Source: WLMZ01 sp031367435
GTDB lineage: Bacteria > Actinomycetota > Acidimicrobiia > Acidimicrobiales > Ilumatobacteraceae
DNA length: 64,000 bases
Direction of reading: 5' to 3'
Assembly: GCA_031367435.1 (NCBI GenBank)
Contig: JANLPV010000095.1
Coordinates: 19,653-83,652 of the forward strand
Made by a program: the position numbers and the translations under genes. This document shows positions 53,566 through 62,363 of this stretch, one piece after another; position 1 is the first letter of the stretch, and the number at the start of each line of letters is the position of its first letter. A model generated the notes under the pieces. The model did no database searches, was not told where the DNA came from, and saw nothing but the letters and a program-made list of their open reading frames with translations.

Positions 53566-54186
53566 TCAGGCGGGCGGCAACGGGGTGCCCAAGTCGGCCA
53601 GCAGCTCATCGACGGTCGCACCGACGAGGTCGGTCGACTCGAGATATGCGGGGTGATCAATCGCCAACTGGGCTGGGCTGAAAGCCAATGCGTCGATGTT
53701 CTGCTGCGAGAACTCGAATTGCAGGTAGTGCACGGCGCTGGTGACATGCGGTCGGGTGAGCTGGCGAGCGTGCTGTTGCTCCGCGGCGGATCGAACCTCG
53801 GAGCCATCGCCAAGGCGCAGCACAACATGATGCTCAATACCTACTAATTTCGGGAGCCATTCACGAACCGAATCATCAGAGGTGAGCTCGATGAACAGTG
53901 TGGCGCACAACGTGGCGCGTTCTGGGATCAGCGGGTTATAGGTGTCGAGTTCAGCCTGAATGTCGTCGTCGGTCATCAGCTTCTCAACCCGGGCCATCTC
54001 CTGGATCTGATACCGGATGGTGTCGCGTGATTCGAATGACACCGTGATCATGGTGCCCACCCCGATGCGGCGACGACGACGCAACTCGAGGATCTTCTCA
54101 CGAAACTCGGTGCGTTCGCGTTCGTACGCGCGCACATCGGAGATATCGGTCAGCGACAACTTTCGCGACGTGTTCGAACTGCTCAC
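53566..54186 (-). CDS. DUF3501 protein
   Basis: This 206-residue protein has the DUF3501 pattern: KLSLTDISDVRAYERERTEF, the RRRIGVGTMITVSFE segment, then IRYQIQEMARVEKL. DUF3501 genes usually accompany rubrerythrin and a CCG-type Fe-S oxidoreductase, as here, but the function is unknown. The GTG start (54184-54186) overlaps the oxidoreductase stop as GTGA. No cofactor motif is visible. Confidence 0.9.
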   Translation of the reverse strand: MSSSNTSRKLSLTDISDVRAYERERTEFREKILELRRRRRIGVGTMITVSFESRDTIRYQIQEMARVEKLMTDDDIQAELDTYNPLIPERATLCATLFIELTSDDSVREWLPKLVGIEHHVVLRLGDGSEVRSAAEQQHARQLTRPHVTSAVHYLQFEFSQQNIDALAFSPAQLAIDHPAYLESTDLVGATVDELLADLGTPLPPA

Positions 54187-55496
54187 CGCTGTATGTCTTC
54201 GACCGAAATGCCGTACGCGCGCGCTACAACCTGCAGTGGGTGTTGCGGCACGGTACCGGTCTGCTCGGTGATCGCGGTGTTGGCAAGATGGCAATCGCCG
54301 GCGACGACCTCACCGTTGGCACGCAGAATTTCATCGCCAAGTTTCTTTGCAATCGGCACTGAGATCGCCGCGTTCTCCGCGCGAAGACCCCACATGCCAT
54401 CAATACCGCTGCACTGCTGCACCAACTTGATCTTGGCACCGGTGAGCTTCATCAGATCGCGGCTCTTGAGCCCAATATTCTGCGCACGCAGATGACACGG
54501 CGTGTGATACGTGATGGTTTCGGGAACGTGCCCGAAAAACTCGGTATCGAGCGTTGTGCCTTCACCGCGGTGAACCTTCATGAGGTACTCCGCGGCGTCG
54601 TAGGTGTTGTCGGCCACAACCTGGGCATTGGCACCGCCGATGTAATCGACGTAATCCTTCTTCAGGATGTAACCGCAGGTGGGCTGCGGCACCACGATCT
54701 CGTTGCCCTTGCGCACTTCTGCGGCGAGCGCCTTGAGGTTCTTATTGGCGACCTTCTTGAACTGGTCGATGTCACCACTATGCAGCCACGGCGCGCCACA
54801 ACAACCAACGTCAGGTAACGACACCTCAATGCCGTTGCGCTCATACACCTTTACGAGATCGTGGCCGATGCCGGGCTCTTGGTACTCGACGAGACAGGTG
54901 GGAAACAATGCGACGCGACCTTGGCGCTTGCCAATGCGCACCTTGGGTCGACGGTTAAACCATGTTGAGAACCGCTGCTTGGCGAACGGCGGCAAGAGCC
55001 TCACGCTCGACACGCCCGCAGTCTTTTCAATTGCCTTACGAATGAGGCTGCCCGGTTTGGCGCCAATGGCCTTGTTCATCAGCGGTGCCGCCGCGCTTGC
55101 GACCTTGCCGAGGAGATCAGTGCGCCCCATCATCTGAGTGGTCACTTTGTCGCGGGTGGATGTGTGCCCATTTTCATGCAACATTGCGTCAGCGCGAAGC
55201 ATCAAGCGCGGAAAATCGATGGCCCACTCATGCTGCCCAGGCACATACGGACAACTCACATAGCACAACTTGCATTGGAAACATTCGTCGATGACTTTGT
55301 CTTGTTGGGCGGGGGTGAGGCGCCCAGCATCCTGATCGTCGTGGCGATCGATCATCTCGAACAATGTCGGAAACGACGTACAGAACTTGAAGCACAGGCG
55401 ACAGCCATGACACAGGTCGTATACCCGTGTCAGTTCGTCGCGGATATCGGCCTCGTCGAGGTACTTGGGATGAAATGGGTCGTACGTCGTGGTCAT
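54183..55496 (-). CDS. Fe-S oxidoreductase, heterodisulfide reductase D/GlpC-like
   Basis: The 437-residue protein has two N-terminal [4Fe-4S] motifs, CHGCRLCFKFC (~29-39) and CFQCKLCYVSC (~72-82). Two CCG-type domains follow (DVGCCGAPW and the region around TPCHLRAQ...QQCSG). This layout fits HdrD/GlpC-like subunits that pass electrons to a partner. The partner is probably the rubrerythrin-like protein encoded upstream. It follows that gene by 66 bp. Confidence 0.92.
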   Translation of the reverse strand: MTTTYDPFHPKYLDEADIRDELTRVYDLCHGCRLCFKFCTSFPTLFEMIDRHDDQDAGRLTPAQQDKVIDECFQCKLCYVSCPYVPGQHEWAIDFPRLMLRADAMLHENGHTSTRDKVTTQMMGRTDLLGKVASAAAPLMNKAIGAKPGSLIRKAIEKTAGVSSVRLLPPFAKQRFSTWFNRRPKVRIGKRQGRVALFPTCLVEYQEPGIGHDLVKVYERNGIEVSLPDVGCCGAPWLHSGDIDQFKKVANKNLKALAAEVRKGNEIVVPQPTCGYILKKDYVDYIGGANAQVVADNTYDAAEYLMKVHRGEGTTLDTEFFGHVPETITYHTPCHLRAQNIGLKSRDLMKLTGAKIKLVQQCSGIDGMWGLRAENAAISVPIAKKLGDEILRANGEVVAGDCHLANTAITEQTGTVPQHPLQVVARAYGISVEDIQR

Positions 55497-55562
55497 GGGG
55501 GCTCTCAGACTGTTGCGTTGATGCGATCGCCAACGCGACAGTTCAGTCGTGAGTTCGTGATG

Positions 55563-55979
55563 TCAGGAAAGTGAGTCGAGACCCTGCTGGAAGCGACCAG
55601 CATGACTCTTCTCGGCACGTGCAAGGGTCTCGAACCAGTCGGCAATCTCGCCAAAGCCTTCGTCACGTGCGGTCTTTGCGAAGCCCGGATACATCTGCGT
55701 GTACTCGTAGATCTCGCCAGCGATGCTCGCCCTGAAGTTGTCGATGGTCTCGCCGATGGGCTCTCCGGTGGCCGGGTCACCGACCTGTGCAAGATATTCG
55801 AGGTGGCCATGCGCATGGCCGGTCTCGCCATCGGCAACAGAGCGGAACAGTATTGCGGCGTCTGGGTAGCCCTCGACATCGGCCTTCTGCGCGAACCAGA
55901 GGTAGCGACGGTTGGCTTGGCTCTCGCCGGCAAACGCCTCCTTGAGATTTTCGTGTGTCTTCGTGCCTTGCAGGCTCAT
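55563..55979 (-). CDS. rubrerythrin-like ferritin-fold protein without rubredoxin domain
   Basis: This 138-residue four-helix protein begins SLQGTKTHENLKEAFAGESQ and has the diiron pattern E...ExxH-type residues (GETGHAHGHLEYL and LARAEKSHAGRF). Typical rubrerythrins end in a rubredoxin domain with two CxxC pairs; that domain is missing here. The ATG overlaps the perR-like stop (TGATG). It likely removes hydrogen peroxide, drawing electrons from the adjacent Fe-S oxidoreductase (inference). Confidence 0.9.
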   Translation of the reverse strand: MSLQGTKTHENLKEAFAGESQANRRYLWFAQKADVEGYPDAAILFRSVADGETGHAHGHLEYLAQVGDPATGEPIGETIDNFRASIAGEIYEYTQMYPGFAKTARDEGFGEIADWFETLARAEKSHAGRFQQGLDSLS

Positions 55980-56533
55980 CACTGGCTCCGATTGGATTTT
56001 TCGGTAGTGGTTCTTCGGGAAATAGATGGCACGCGCCGCTTCGACGACGAAGGTGCTGCGGCGCGGGTTTCGGCACAGCGTGCACACAGCCCACGAAACA
56101 CGATGTCGGTGGTATCCACGGTGAAACCGTTCACGTCAGCGCTCACGCAAGCTTCGTGCAACAGATCGGCGCACTCGACGTAGACATCGCCAACTTCGGT
56201 GCACGACACGCACACGCGATGGTGATGTTCGCCGACGTTGGGGTCGAATCTCATCGCACCGCCACCGAAGGCGAACGACTGCAGTTCGCCCATGGTCGTG
56301 AGGTCCGTGAGCGTTTGATACACGGTGCGCAGCGAGATGCCCGGCATGCGCGTACTTGCCTCGTCGAATATTGCTTCGGCCGTTGGGTGTGTGGAGTTGC
56401 CGTGAAGGAGACGAAACAGCAGCTGGTGCTGCGGCGTCACCTTCAGCCCCATCGCCCGGAAATCCGCGGTGAGTTCGGCCGGGCTGCGCACGACATCGAA
56501 CATATCTGCACTCATTGCAGACTGCAAAATCAT
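55979..56533 (-). CDS. Fur-family regulator (PerR-like)
   Basis: The 184-residue protein has a winged helix (~20-95: LKVTPQHQLLFRLL, GISLRTVYQTLTDL) and a metal-binding dimerisation domain with HHHRVCVSC and GLCARC, the structural zinc cysteines. A basic C-terminal tail (SKRRVPSISRRTTTEKSNRS) is unusual. The context with a rubrerythrin supports a PerR-type peroxide sensor over an iron-Fur. ATG 56533 is used; starts at Met7 and Met11 are possible. Confidence 0.9.
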   Translation of the reverse strand: MILQSAMSADMFDVVRSPAELTADFRAMGLKVTPQHQLLFRLLHGNSTHPTAEAIFDEASTRMPGISLRTVYQTLTDLTTMGELQSFAFGGGAMRFDPNVGEHHHRVCVSCTEVGDVYVECADLLHEACVSADVNGFTVDTTDIVFRGLCARCAETRAAAPSSSKRRVPSISRRTTTEKSNRSQ

Positions 56534-56548
56534 GCGAGCTACGAGTCA

Positions 56549-56565
56549 ACGTGATCCCCTCACGT
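56549..56565. promoter_or_regulatory. palindromic operator candidate between perR-like gene and glpD
   Basis: ACGTGA-TCCCC-TCACGT is a perfect 6-bp inverted repeat with a 5-bp centre. It lies 13 nt before the glpD ATG and 15 nt before the perR-like ATG in the 45-bp divergent gap. It does not match the classic PerR box. It could bind the Fur protein or a glycerol regulator. Confidence 0.5.
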
Positions 56566-56578
56566 AGGATCGCCTGCA

Positions 56579-58249
56579 ATGACCTCCGCTCCGGACAACA
56601 CTCCGTTCGATCGCCGCCGCATGCTCGAGCGCCTCGAAGCAGAGACCTTTGATCTCGTGGTCGTCGGCGGGGGTATCACCGGGGTCGGCATCGCCCTTGA
56701 CGCTGCGAGCCGCGGCCTGCATACCGCACTCGTCGAGCGGGGAGACTTCGCGTCGGGCACGTCGTCGAAGAGCTCAAAACTCGTTCACGGCGGACTGCGC
56801 TACCTCCAACAGGGTGAGGTGCGCCTCGTGTACGAAGCACTTCACGAACGGCAACGACTTCTCAAGAACGCGCCACATCTCGTTCGCGTGCTGCCGTTCA
56901 TGATTCCCATCCTCACAAAAGACGGCGTGGTATCGCGCAAGATTGCACGCGTGCTCGGAACCTCAATGTGGATGTACGACCTCACCGGCGGTTGGCGGAT
57001 AGGCAAGCTACATAAGCGCCTCAAGAAGTCTGCTGCATTCAGTCACATGCCAACGATGCTTCAGGCCCGGCTCGCGTCCGCCTACCTGTATTACGACGCG
57101 ACCGCCGACGATGCGCGGCTCTGTCTCACCGTTGCGCGTACAGCCGTTGCGCACGGCGCCGTCGTCGCCAACGCATGCAATGTGGTTGCGATCGATACCG
57201 ACGAAGCCGGACGAGCTGTCGGCGTCACTGTGCATGCAGATGGTCGCGACATCCGCGTGCGTGCGAAGGTCGTCGTCAATGCATCTGGTGTGTGGGCCGA
57301 CGATGTGCGCTCGCTGTCGGAATCGACGAACATCGACACGATCCGACCCGCGAAAGGTGTGCATGTCACGATTCCGTGGCAGAAGGTGCGCAACGACATT
57401 GCTGTCATCATTCCTGTACCAAAAGACAAGCGCAGCCTGTTTGTGGTGCCATGGGGCCCAAACCCCGACGGCACGTTCCAGCACACCTACGTCGGCACCA
57501 CCGATACCGACTACGCGGGCGACACCGACGATCCGCAATGCACGAACGACGACATCGATTACGTCCTGCGCGCGCTCAATGCATCGGTCACCACTGGCGT
57601 CACGGCCGACGACATCACCGGTGCCTGGGCCGGCCTACGTCCGCTCGTGAAGTCTGTCGACTCGGGACGCACGGCCGATCTGTCGCGTCGCCACAGCATC
57701 ACCACCAACGACGCCTGCGTGATCAGCGTGACGGGCGGCAAGCTCACCACCTACCGACAAATGGCTGAAGACACCGTCGACGCCGCGCTCGTCCATCTCG
57801 GCCGACGCGCGCGTTGTCGTACGAAATCGCTGAGGTTCTTGGGAGCTGACGGATTTCGAGAACCTGCACCAGCTTCCCCCGACGCACACCTCGCCTTGCG
57901 ATACGGCAACGAGTTGCCTGCGGTTCGCGCGTTGATCGCTGGCGACCCAACGCTCGGCGAACCATTGGTCGAAGGGCTCGCGTACACCCGGGCCGAAGCC
58001 GTGTATGCCGTTCGATACGAGATGGCGCTCTGCCTCGACGACGTGCTCAGCCGACGCACCCGTGCCCGGCTGTTCAACCGTGATGCCGCCGTCAGGGCTG
58101 CCGAGTCCGTCGCTGCGCTCATCGCGCCTGAACTCGGTTGGGATGCAGCCGAGCAGGCAGCCCAGGTCGCAGCCTTTCGGACCAGCTGCGCGCATGAAGC
58201 TGAGGCCGCCCACCTTGGCGAGGCCGACCTGAGAAAGGCAACGGCATGA
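56579..58249 (+). CDS. glpD: aerobic glycerol-3-phosphate dehydrogenase
   Basis: This 556-residue FAD enzyme oxidises glycerol 3-phosphate to DHAP at the membrane. The dinucleotide motif LVVVGGGITGVGIALDAASRG is at ~18-38 (split), followed by FASGTSSKSSKLVHGGLRYL. A substrate region (RPAKGVHVTIPW) and the C-terminal DAO domain follow. The stop overlaps the next start as ATGA, so the next genes are coupled. Confidence 0.95.
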   Translation: MTSAPDNTPFDRRRMLERLEAETFDLVVVGGGITGVGIALDAASRGLHTALVERGDFASGTSSKSSKLVHGGLRYLQQGEVRLVYEALHERQRLLKNAPHLVRVLPFMIPILTKDGVVSRKIARVLGTSMWMYDLTGGWRIGKLHKRLKKSAAFSHMPTMLQARLASAYLYYDATADDARLCLTVARTAVAHGAVVANACNVVAIDTDEAGRAVGVTVHADGRDIRVRAKVVVNASGVWADDVRSLSESTNIDTIRPAKGVHVTIPWQKVRNDIAVIIPVPKDKRSLFVVPWGPNPDGTFQHTYVGTTDTDYAGDTDDPQCTNDDIDYVLRALNASVTTGVTADDITGAWAGLRPLVKSVDSGRTADLSRRHSITTNDACVISVTGGKLTTYRQMAEDTVDAALVHLGRRARCRTKSLRFLGADGFREPAPASPDAHLALRYGNELPAVRALIAGDPTLGEPLVEGLAYTRAEAVYAVRYEMALCLDDVLSRRTRARLFNRDAAVRAAESVAALIAPELGWDAAEQAAQVAAFRTSCAHEAEAAHLGEADLRKATA

Positions 58250-59745
58250 CCCAGCCAACCTCGCCGATCGAGCTCGTTGGCACAGCCGACCATCCCGCTG
58301 GCGTCGATCGTCTCACGGGTGACGGAGTCACGCTGAGCGACACATTTGTCGAATCACTACGAGCCGCGTGCCCCACCACTACCGAGTTCGCGGCGACGGC
58401 TGAAGCCAGCCGCGATTGGTGGCCCTTGGCGATGCATTGGGCGCTGGCTGGCCAAGTGCCTCGACGGGCGGCGGCTATCGCCAGGCCAACCACAACCGAG
58501 CAGGTCAGTGCCGTGGCCCGTCTCTGTAACGCAGCCGGTGTTCCGCTCACGGTTGCTGGAGGTCGGTCGGGTGTGTGCGGCGCGAGCGTGCCGGTCTTTG
58601 GCGGCGTGTTGCTCGACACCACGGCGCTGCAAGGCATCGTCAGCGTCGATGCCGTTTCCGGAATTGTCGAGGTGCTGCCTGGCACCTTCGGTCCCGATCT
58701 CGAAACAGAGCTGCGCGCCCATCACGCGCTCACTGTTGGCCATCTGCCACAGAGCTTCGATATCGCGACAGTCGGCGGCTGGGTGGCATGCCGCGGCGCA
58801 GGTCAATACAGCACGCGTTACGGCAAGATCGAAGACATGGTGGTGGGCCTCGAGGTCGTGCTCGCCGACGGCACCGTCATCAACTCGGGCGGAAGTCCCG
58901 CCGCTGCGATGGGGCCCGACCTCAATCAGCTCTTTTTGGGTTCCGAAGGCACGCTCGGCATTATCACCAAGGTCTGGCTGCGCGCCCATCCCCTACCTCC
59001 TGCTGAGCAACGCGCGAGCTACAGCTTCGACACGTTCGAAGCGGGGCTCGAAGCGTGCCGACAGATCGTTCGACGCGGGGCAACACCGGCTGTGCTGCGG
59101 CTGTACGACGCTGCGGAATCGCAACGCGGACAGGGCGGCGACGGCACACAGAACGTGCTGCTCGTGCTCGATGAAGGCGACGGTGCGCTCATCGATGCGG
59201 TGATGAACATCGTCGACGAGGTCGCCGTGTCACTTGGTGCCACTCGACTCGGGACTGCACTCGTGGACGCATGGATGCATCACCGCAATGACACAAGCGC
59301 GTTGCAGGCGCTCACACGAAAGGGTTTCGTGGTCGACACGCTCGAGATCGCTGCGCCGTGGTCCGCGCTCGCCGACATCGTCAACGCAGTGCGCGCTGCG
59401 ATGCTGTCGGTGCCGCACGCGCGATCGTCCACGTGCCACCTCAGCCACAGCTACCTCGATGGAGCGTGTCTCTACTTCACGTTCGCCGCCACGCCACCCC
59501 CATCCGAGGTAGAGGCCACATACGTCGCGCTCTGGGACGCCGGTCAACGCAGCGTCCTCGCACACGGCGGCAATCTGTCGCATCATCACGGTGTCGGCCT
59601 CAACCGCAGCCGCTTCATGATCGAGGCCCTCGGTACCGCGCACGAGGTTCTCATCGCGATAAAGCATGCGCTCGACCCCAATGGCATTCTCAACCCAGGC
59701 AAGATGGCAATTCCATCGCCATTCGGAAACGTCGCCTTTCCATGA
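58246..59745 (+). CDS. FAD-binding oxidase, alkyl-DHAP-synthase-like
   Basis: This 499-residue VAO/PCMH-type flavoprotein has an N-terminal FAD domain (TVAGGRSGVCGASVPVFGGV, ~103-122; IATVGGWVACRGAGQYSTRYG). The C-terminal domain ends with an SHHHGVGLNRSRFM sequence near 445, close to the HHH motif of alkyldihydroxyacetonephosphate synthase (AGPS). AGPS makes the ether bond of ether lipids from acyl-DHAP. The gene is coupled to glpD, which makes DHAP. D-lactate or glycolate oxidase activity remains possible. Confidence 0.85.
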   Translation: MTQPTSPIELVGTADHPAGVDRLTGDGVTLSDTFVESLRAACPTTTEFAATAEASRDWWPLAMHWALAGQVPRRAAAIARPTTTEQVSAVARLCNAAGVPLTVAGGRSGVCGASVPVFGGVLLDTTALQGIVSVDAVSGIVEVLPGTFGPDLETELRAHHALTVGHLPQSFDIATVGGWVACRGAGQYSTRYGKIEDMVVGLEVVLADGTVINSGGSPAAAMGPDLNQLFLGSEGTLGIITKVWLRAHPLPPAEQRASYSFDTFEAGLEACRQIVRRGATPAVLRLYDAAESQRGQGGDGTQNVLLVLDEGDGALIDAVMNIVDEVAVSLGATRLGTALVDAWMHHRNDTSALQALTRKGFVVDTLEIAAPWSALADIVNAVRAAMLSVPHARSSTCHLSHSYLDGACLYFTFAATPPPSEVEATYVALWDAGQRSVLAHGGNLSHHHGVGLNRSRFMIEALGTAHEVLIAIKHALDPNGILNPGKMAIPSPFGNVAFP

Positions 59746-60143
59746 GCGGCCGATGGGATATCGTCGCGCTGAAACAGGGTGCCGCCGTCGCCCTAGTCTT
59801 CGCCATTCCCTTCTCGATCGCCTCGCGCCTTGTGCACGACAACAACCCGAAGAGTTCGCTCGTCATACCCCTCGTGCTTGCAGCGATCGTTGGCTTTGTT
59901 CTCGGCGCTGGCGTGGCTGCGTGGCGTCAGCGAACACACACTCCCCTGTCGCACGGCATCGTCGCCGCGACGGGAACGTACGTCGCGGTGCAAGGTGCAC
60001 TCGTTGTCGTCAACCTCGTTCGCGGATCAGACATTCGTTGGTTCGCAATCTTCTTCAATCTCACCGTCACCCTCGGCGCCGGATGTATCGGCGGATTCTT
60101 GGGAATGGCGCTACAACGTCAAGGTCTGGAGCCGCGGCGATGA
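59742..60143 (+). CDS. small four-helix membrane protein of the glpD operon
   Basis: The 133-residue protein has four predicted transmembrane helices (~12-28, ~38-60, ~70-92, ~102-122). The ATG overlaps the preceding stop and its own stop overlaps the next start, both as ATGA. I do not recognise a family; its layout is like TIGR04086-type proteins. A transport or anchoring role for the operon is only a guess. Confidence 0.75.
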   Translation: MSGRWDIVALKQGAAVALVFAIPFSIASRLVHDNNPKSSLVIPLVLAAIVGFVLGAGVAAWRQRTHTPLSHGIVAATGTYVAVQGALVVVNLVRGSDIRWFAIFFNLTVTLGAGCIGGFLGMALQRQGLEPRR

Positions 60144-61588
60144 GCATTCTCGTCATTGATGTCGGCACAAGCGGTCTACGGTCCGCGATAGTCACACCCG
60201 AGGCGCACGTCGAACACGTCGTCTACCGCGCCTTCGCGCCCACTACGCCGTCGCCCGGCCTCGTCGAGTTCGACGCCATTGCGATGGGTAACGCCGTACT
60301 GCAGGTGACCAACGCGACCATCGCCGCGAACAATGACCGTATCGATGCGCTTGGCATCAGTACTCAACGCGCGTCGACGGTGGTGTGGGATCGGAAAACG
60401 GGCGAGCCGATCGGGCCGGCGCTTGGCTGGCAAGATCTTCGCACGGTGTTCGACTGCATCATGGCCAAAGCCAGTCACGGTTTGGCTTTGGCACCAAACC
60501 AATCGGCCACCAAGGTCGCGTGGTTGTTGAATACCTACGACGCTGACCGATCACGCGACCTCCTGTTCGGCACCATCGACACATGGATTGCCTGGTTCGT
60601 GTCGGGCGGTGCCTTGCACATCACCGACCACACCAACGCTGCGGTCACCGGGCTCTACGACACCGCGGCCCGCTCGTGGTCGGCTCGGGCCTGTGCCGCA
60701 TTGGGCGTGCCGATGCGGATGTTGCCCGACATCGTCGATTCGAGTGGTCCACTTGGCACGGCCACCGCCTTGCCCGGCGCGCCAATGATCGGCGGCCTCG
60801 CCGGCGACCAACAGTCATCGCTCATCGGTCAGGGCTGCGTTCGACCTGGCCAGGCAAAGATCACCTTTGGCACGGGCGGCATGCTCGACCTCTGCACCGG
60901 CCCAGATGCCCCGTCCAATCCAAACCGAAGCGTTCACGGTACGTTCCCGATCGTGGCGTGGAGCCGAGAGGGGAAATCGACGTGGGGAGTGGAGGCAATT
61001 ATGTTGTCCGCCGGCTCGAACGTCGAATGGCTTCGCGACGATCTCGGCATCATCGACACCGCCGCCGACAGTCACGCGGTTGCTGCCCAATGTGACACAA
61101 CAGATGGTGTGGTGTACGTGCCCGCGCTGCTCGGGCTCGGCACGCCGCACTGGGACTACGGTGCGCGCGGCACCTTACTGGGCATCACGCGTGGCACCGG
61201 CCGCGCACACATCGCGCGGGCCGTACTCGAAGGTGTGGCGCATCGAGGTGCCGACCTCGTCGAAGCCGCCGAGGCCGACACCGGTCTCCACATCGGTGCA
61301 CTACGAATCGATGGGGGCATGAGTGAGAACCCAACCTTCACCCAGGCACTCGCCAACGCCACCGGCCGATCAGTGGAAGTGTCTCCCGTGACAGAGGCAA
61401 CCACCCTCGGGGCTGGTTACCTCGCCGGACTCGCTGCGGGTACGTGGACTCACCTCGATCAGGTGGCAGACTCTTGGGCGCCTGCAATCGTCGTCGAGCC
61501 ACATGACACGCTCGACCGTGAACGCTGGCACCAGGCCGTGCAACGTTCATCGCGTTGGATACCTGACCTATCGGCACTCGACTTCTAG
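60140..61588 (+). CDS. FGGY-family carbohydrate kinase
   Basis: The 482-residue kinase has the N-terminal phosphate loop VIDVGTSGLRSAI (~5-17), GGLAGDQQSSLIGQG (~217-231) and the ATP region LRIDGGMSENPTFTQALANA (~390). It is related to glycerol kinase but lacks the NQRET and WQDRR motifs in exact form (TQRASTVVWD, GWQDLRT). The substrate may be a three-carbon polyol or an ether-linked glycerol. It closes the operon begun by glpD. Confidence 0.9.
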   Translation: MSILVIDVGTSGLRSAIVTPEAHVEHVVYRAFAPTTPSPGLVEFDAIAMGNAVLQVTNATIAANNDRIDALGISTQRASTVVWDRKTGEPIGPALGWQDLRTVFDCIMAKASHGLALAPNQSATKVAWLLNTYDADRSRDLLFGTIDTWIAWFVSGGALHITDHTNAAVTGLYDTAARSWSARACAALGVPMRMLPDIVDSSGPLGTATALPGAPMIGGLAGDQQSSLIGQGCVRPGQAKITFGTGGMLDLCTGPDAPSNPNRSVHGTFPIVAWSREGKSTWGVEAIMLSAGSNVEWLRDDLGIIDTAADSHAVAAQCDTTDGVVYVPALLGLGTPHWDYGARGTLLGITRGTGRAHIARAVLEGVAHRGADLVEAAEADTGLHIGALRIDGGMSENPTFTQALANATGRSVEVSPVTEATTLGAGYLAGLAAGTWTHLDQVADSWAPAIVVEPHDTLDRERWHQAVQRSSRWIPDLSALDF

Positions 61589-61649
61589 AGTTGCTGCGCA
61601 GACCTCCGGCCGAGAAAGCTGGGGTACCACTTCGAAAGGACCTTGGTTC

Positions 61650-62363
61650 GTGGACATCAAGCAAGCGGCACACAGCACCAGCGCCGCGCAGCCCGCAGCC
61701 GATGCGGCACCAGTTGCGCGACGGCGCATCATCACTGCAGGAGTATCGGGCGCAGCGCTCTCACTGCTGCCGTGGCTCGGCGATCGCGCCAGCGCCAGTT
61801 CGCGTACGAGTACCGCACCGCCGAACTCCGGCGGTGACACCACCACCACCGCACCGGCCACAACCACCACAGCACCGCCAAAGCGGCCCACAGCCGCCGA
61901 CATCAAACTGCTGGCGTTTGCACAATCGATCGAGTTGGCCATTCGAGATCTCTACGATGTTGCTCTGTCGGCAAAGTCGTTCGACGGCCCTATAGCCAAA
62001 GCTGTTACGGCTATTCGCGAAGCTCACGAAGCGTACGCTCAATCAATCTCGGGCCTCATCGGGGGTCAAGCCAGTGGTGCGCGTAGCGACAAACTCTTCA
62101 GCGCTTCGCGTAACGACTTCACCGGGGATGCGAAATCGGTAGCGCGAGCCGCAGCCGACCTCGAAAACGTCGCCGTTGCCACACACATCGACATCCTCGG
62201 CTCACTCATCGGCATCGATGCCGCAGGGCTGATCGCCTCCATGCTTGTTGTCGAGGCGCGACACGCCACAGTCCTCAACTCTATTGCTGGCGCAACGTCG
62301 TTGTCCGATCAACTTGCCAGCGACGGCAAGGCCCTGTCACCCTCCGACTATCCAGTGAAGTGA
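61650..62363 (+). CDS. Tat-exported ferritin-like protein
   Basis: The 237-residue protein has a twin-arginine signal (ARRRIITAGVSGAALSLLP, ~23-41). A Thr/Ala-rich linker follows (~58-78). The helical ferritin-like domain (~82-230) has Glu95, Glu124/His126/Glu127, Glu172 and an EARH motif (202-205) as possible metal ligands. The GTG start has AAAGGA 9 nt upstream. No Cys lipobox is present, so it is probably free or membrane-anchored by the signal. Confidence 0.8.
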   Translation: MDIKQAAHSTSAAQPAADAAPVARRRIITAGVSGAALSLLPWLGDRASASSRTSTAPPNSGGDTTTTAPATTTTAPPKRPTAADIKLLAFAQSIELAIRDLYDVALSAKSFDGPIAKAVTAIREAHEAYAQSISGLIGGQASGARSDKLFSASRNDFTGDAKSVARAAADLENVAVATHIDILGSLIGIDAAGLIASMLVVEARHATVLNSIAGATSLSDQLASDGKALSPSDYPVK

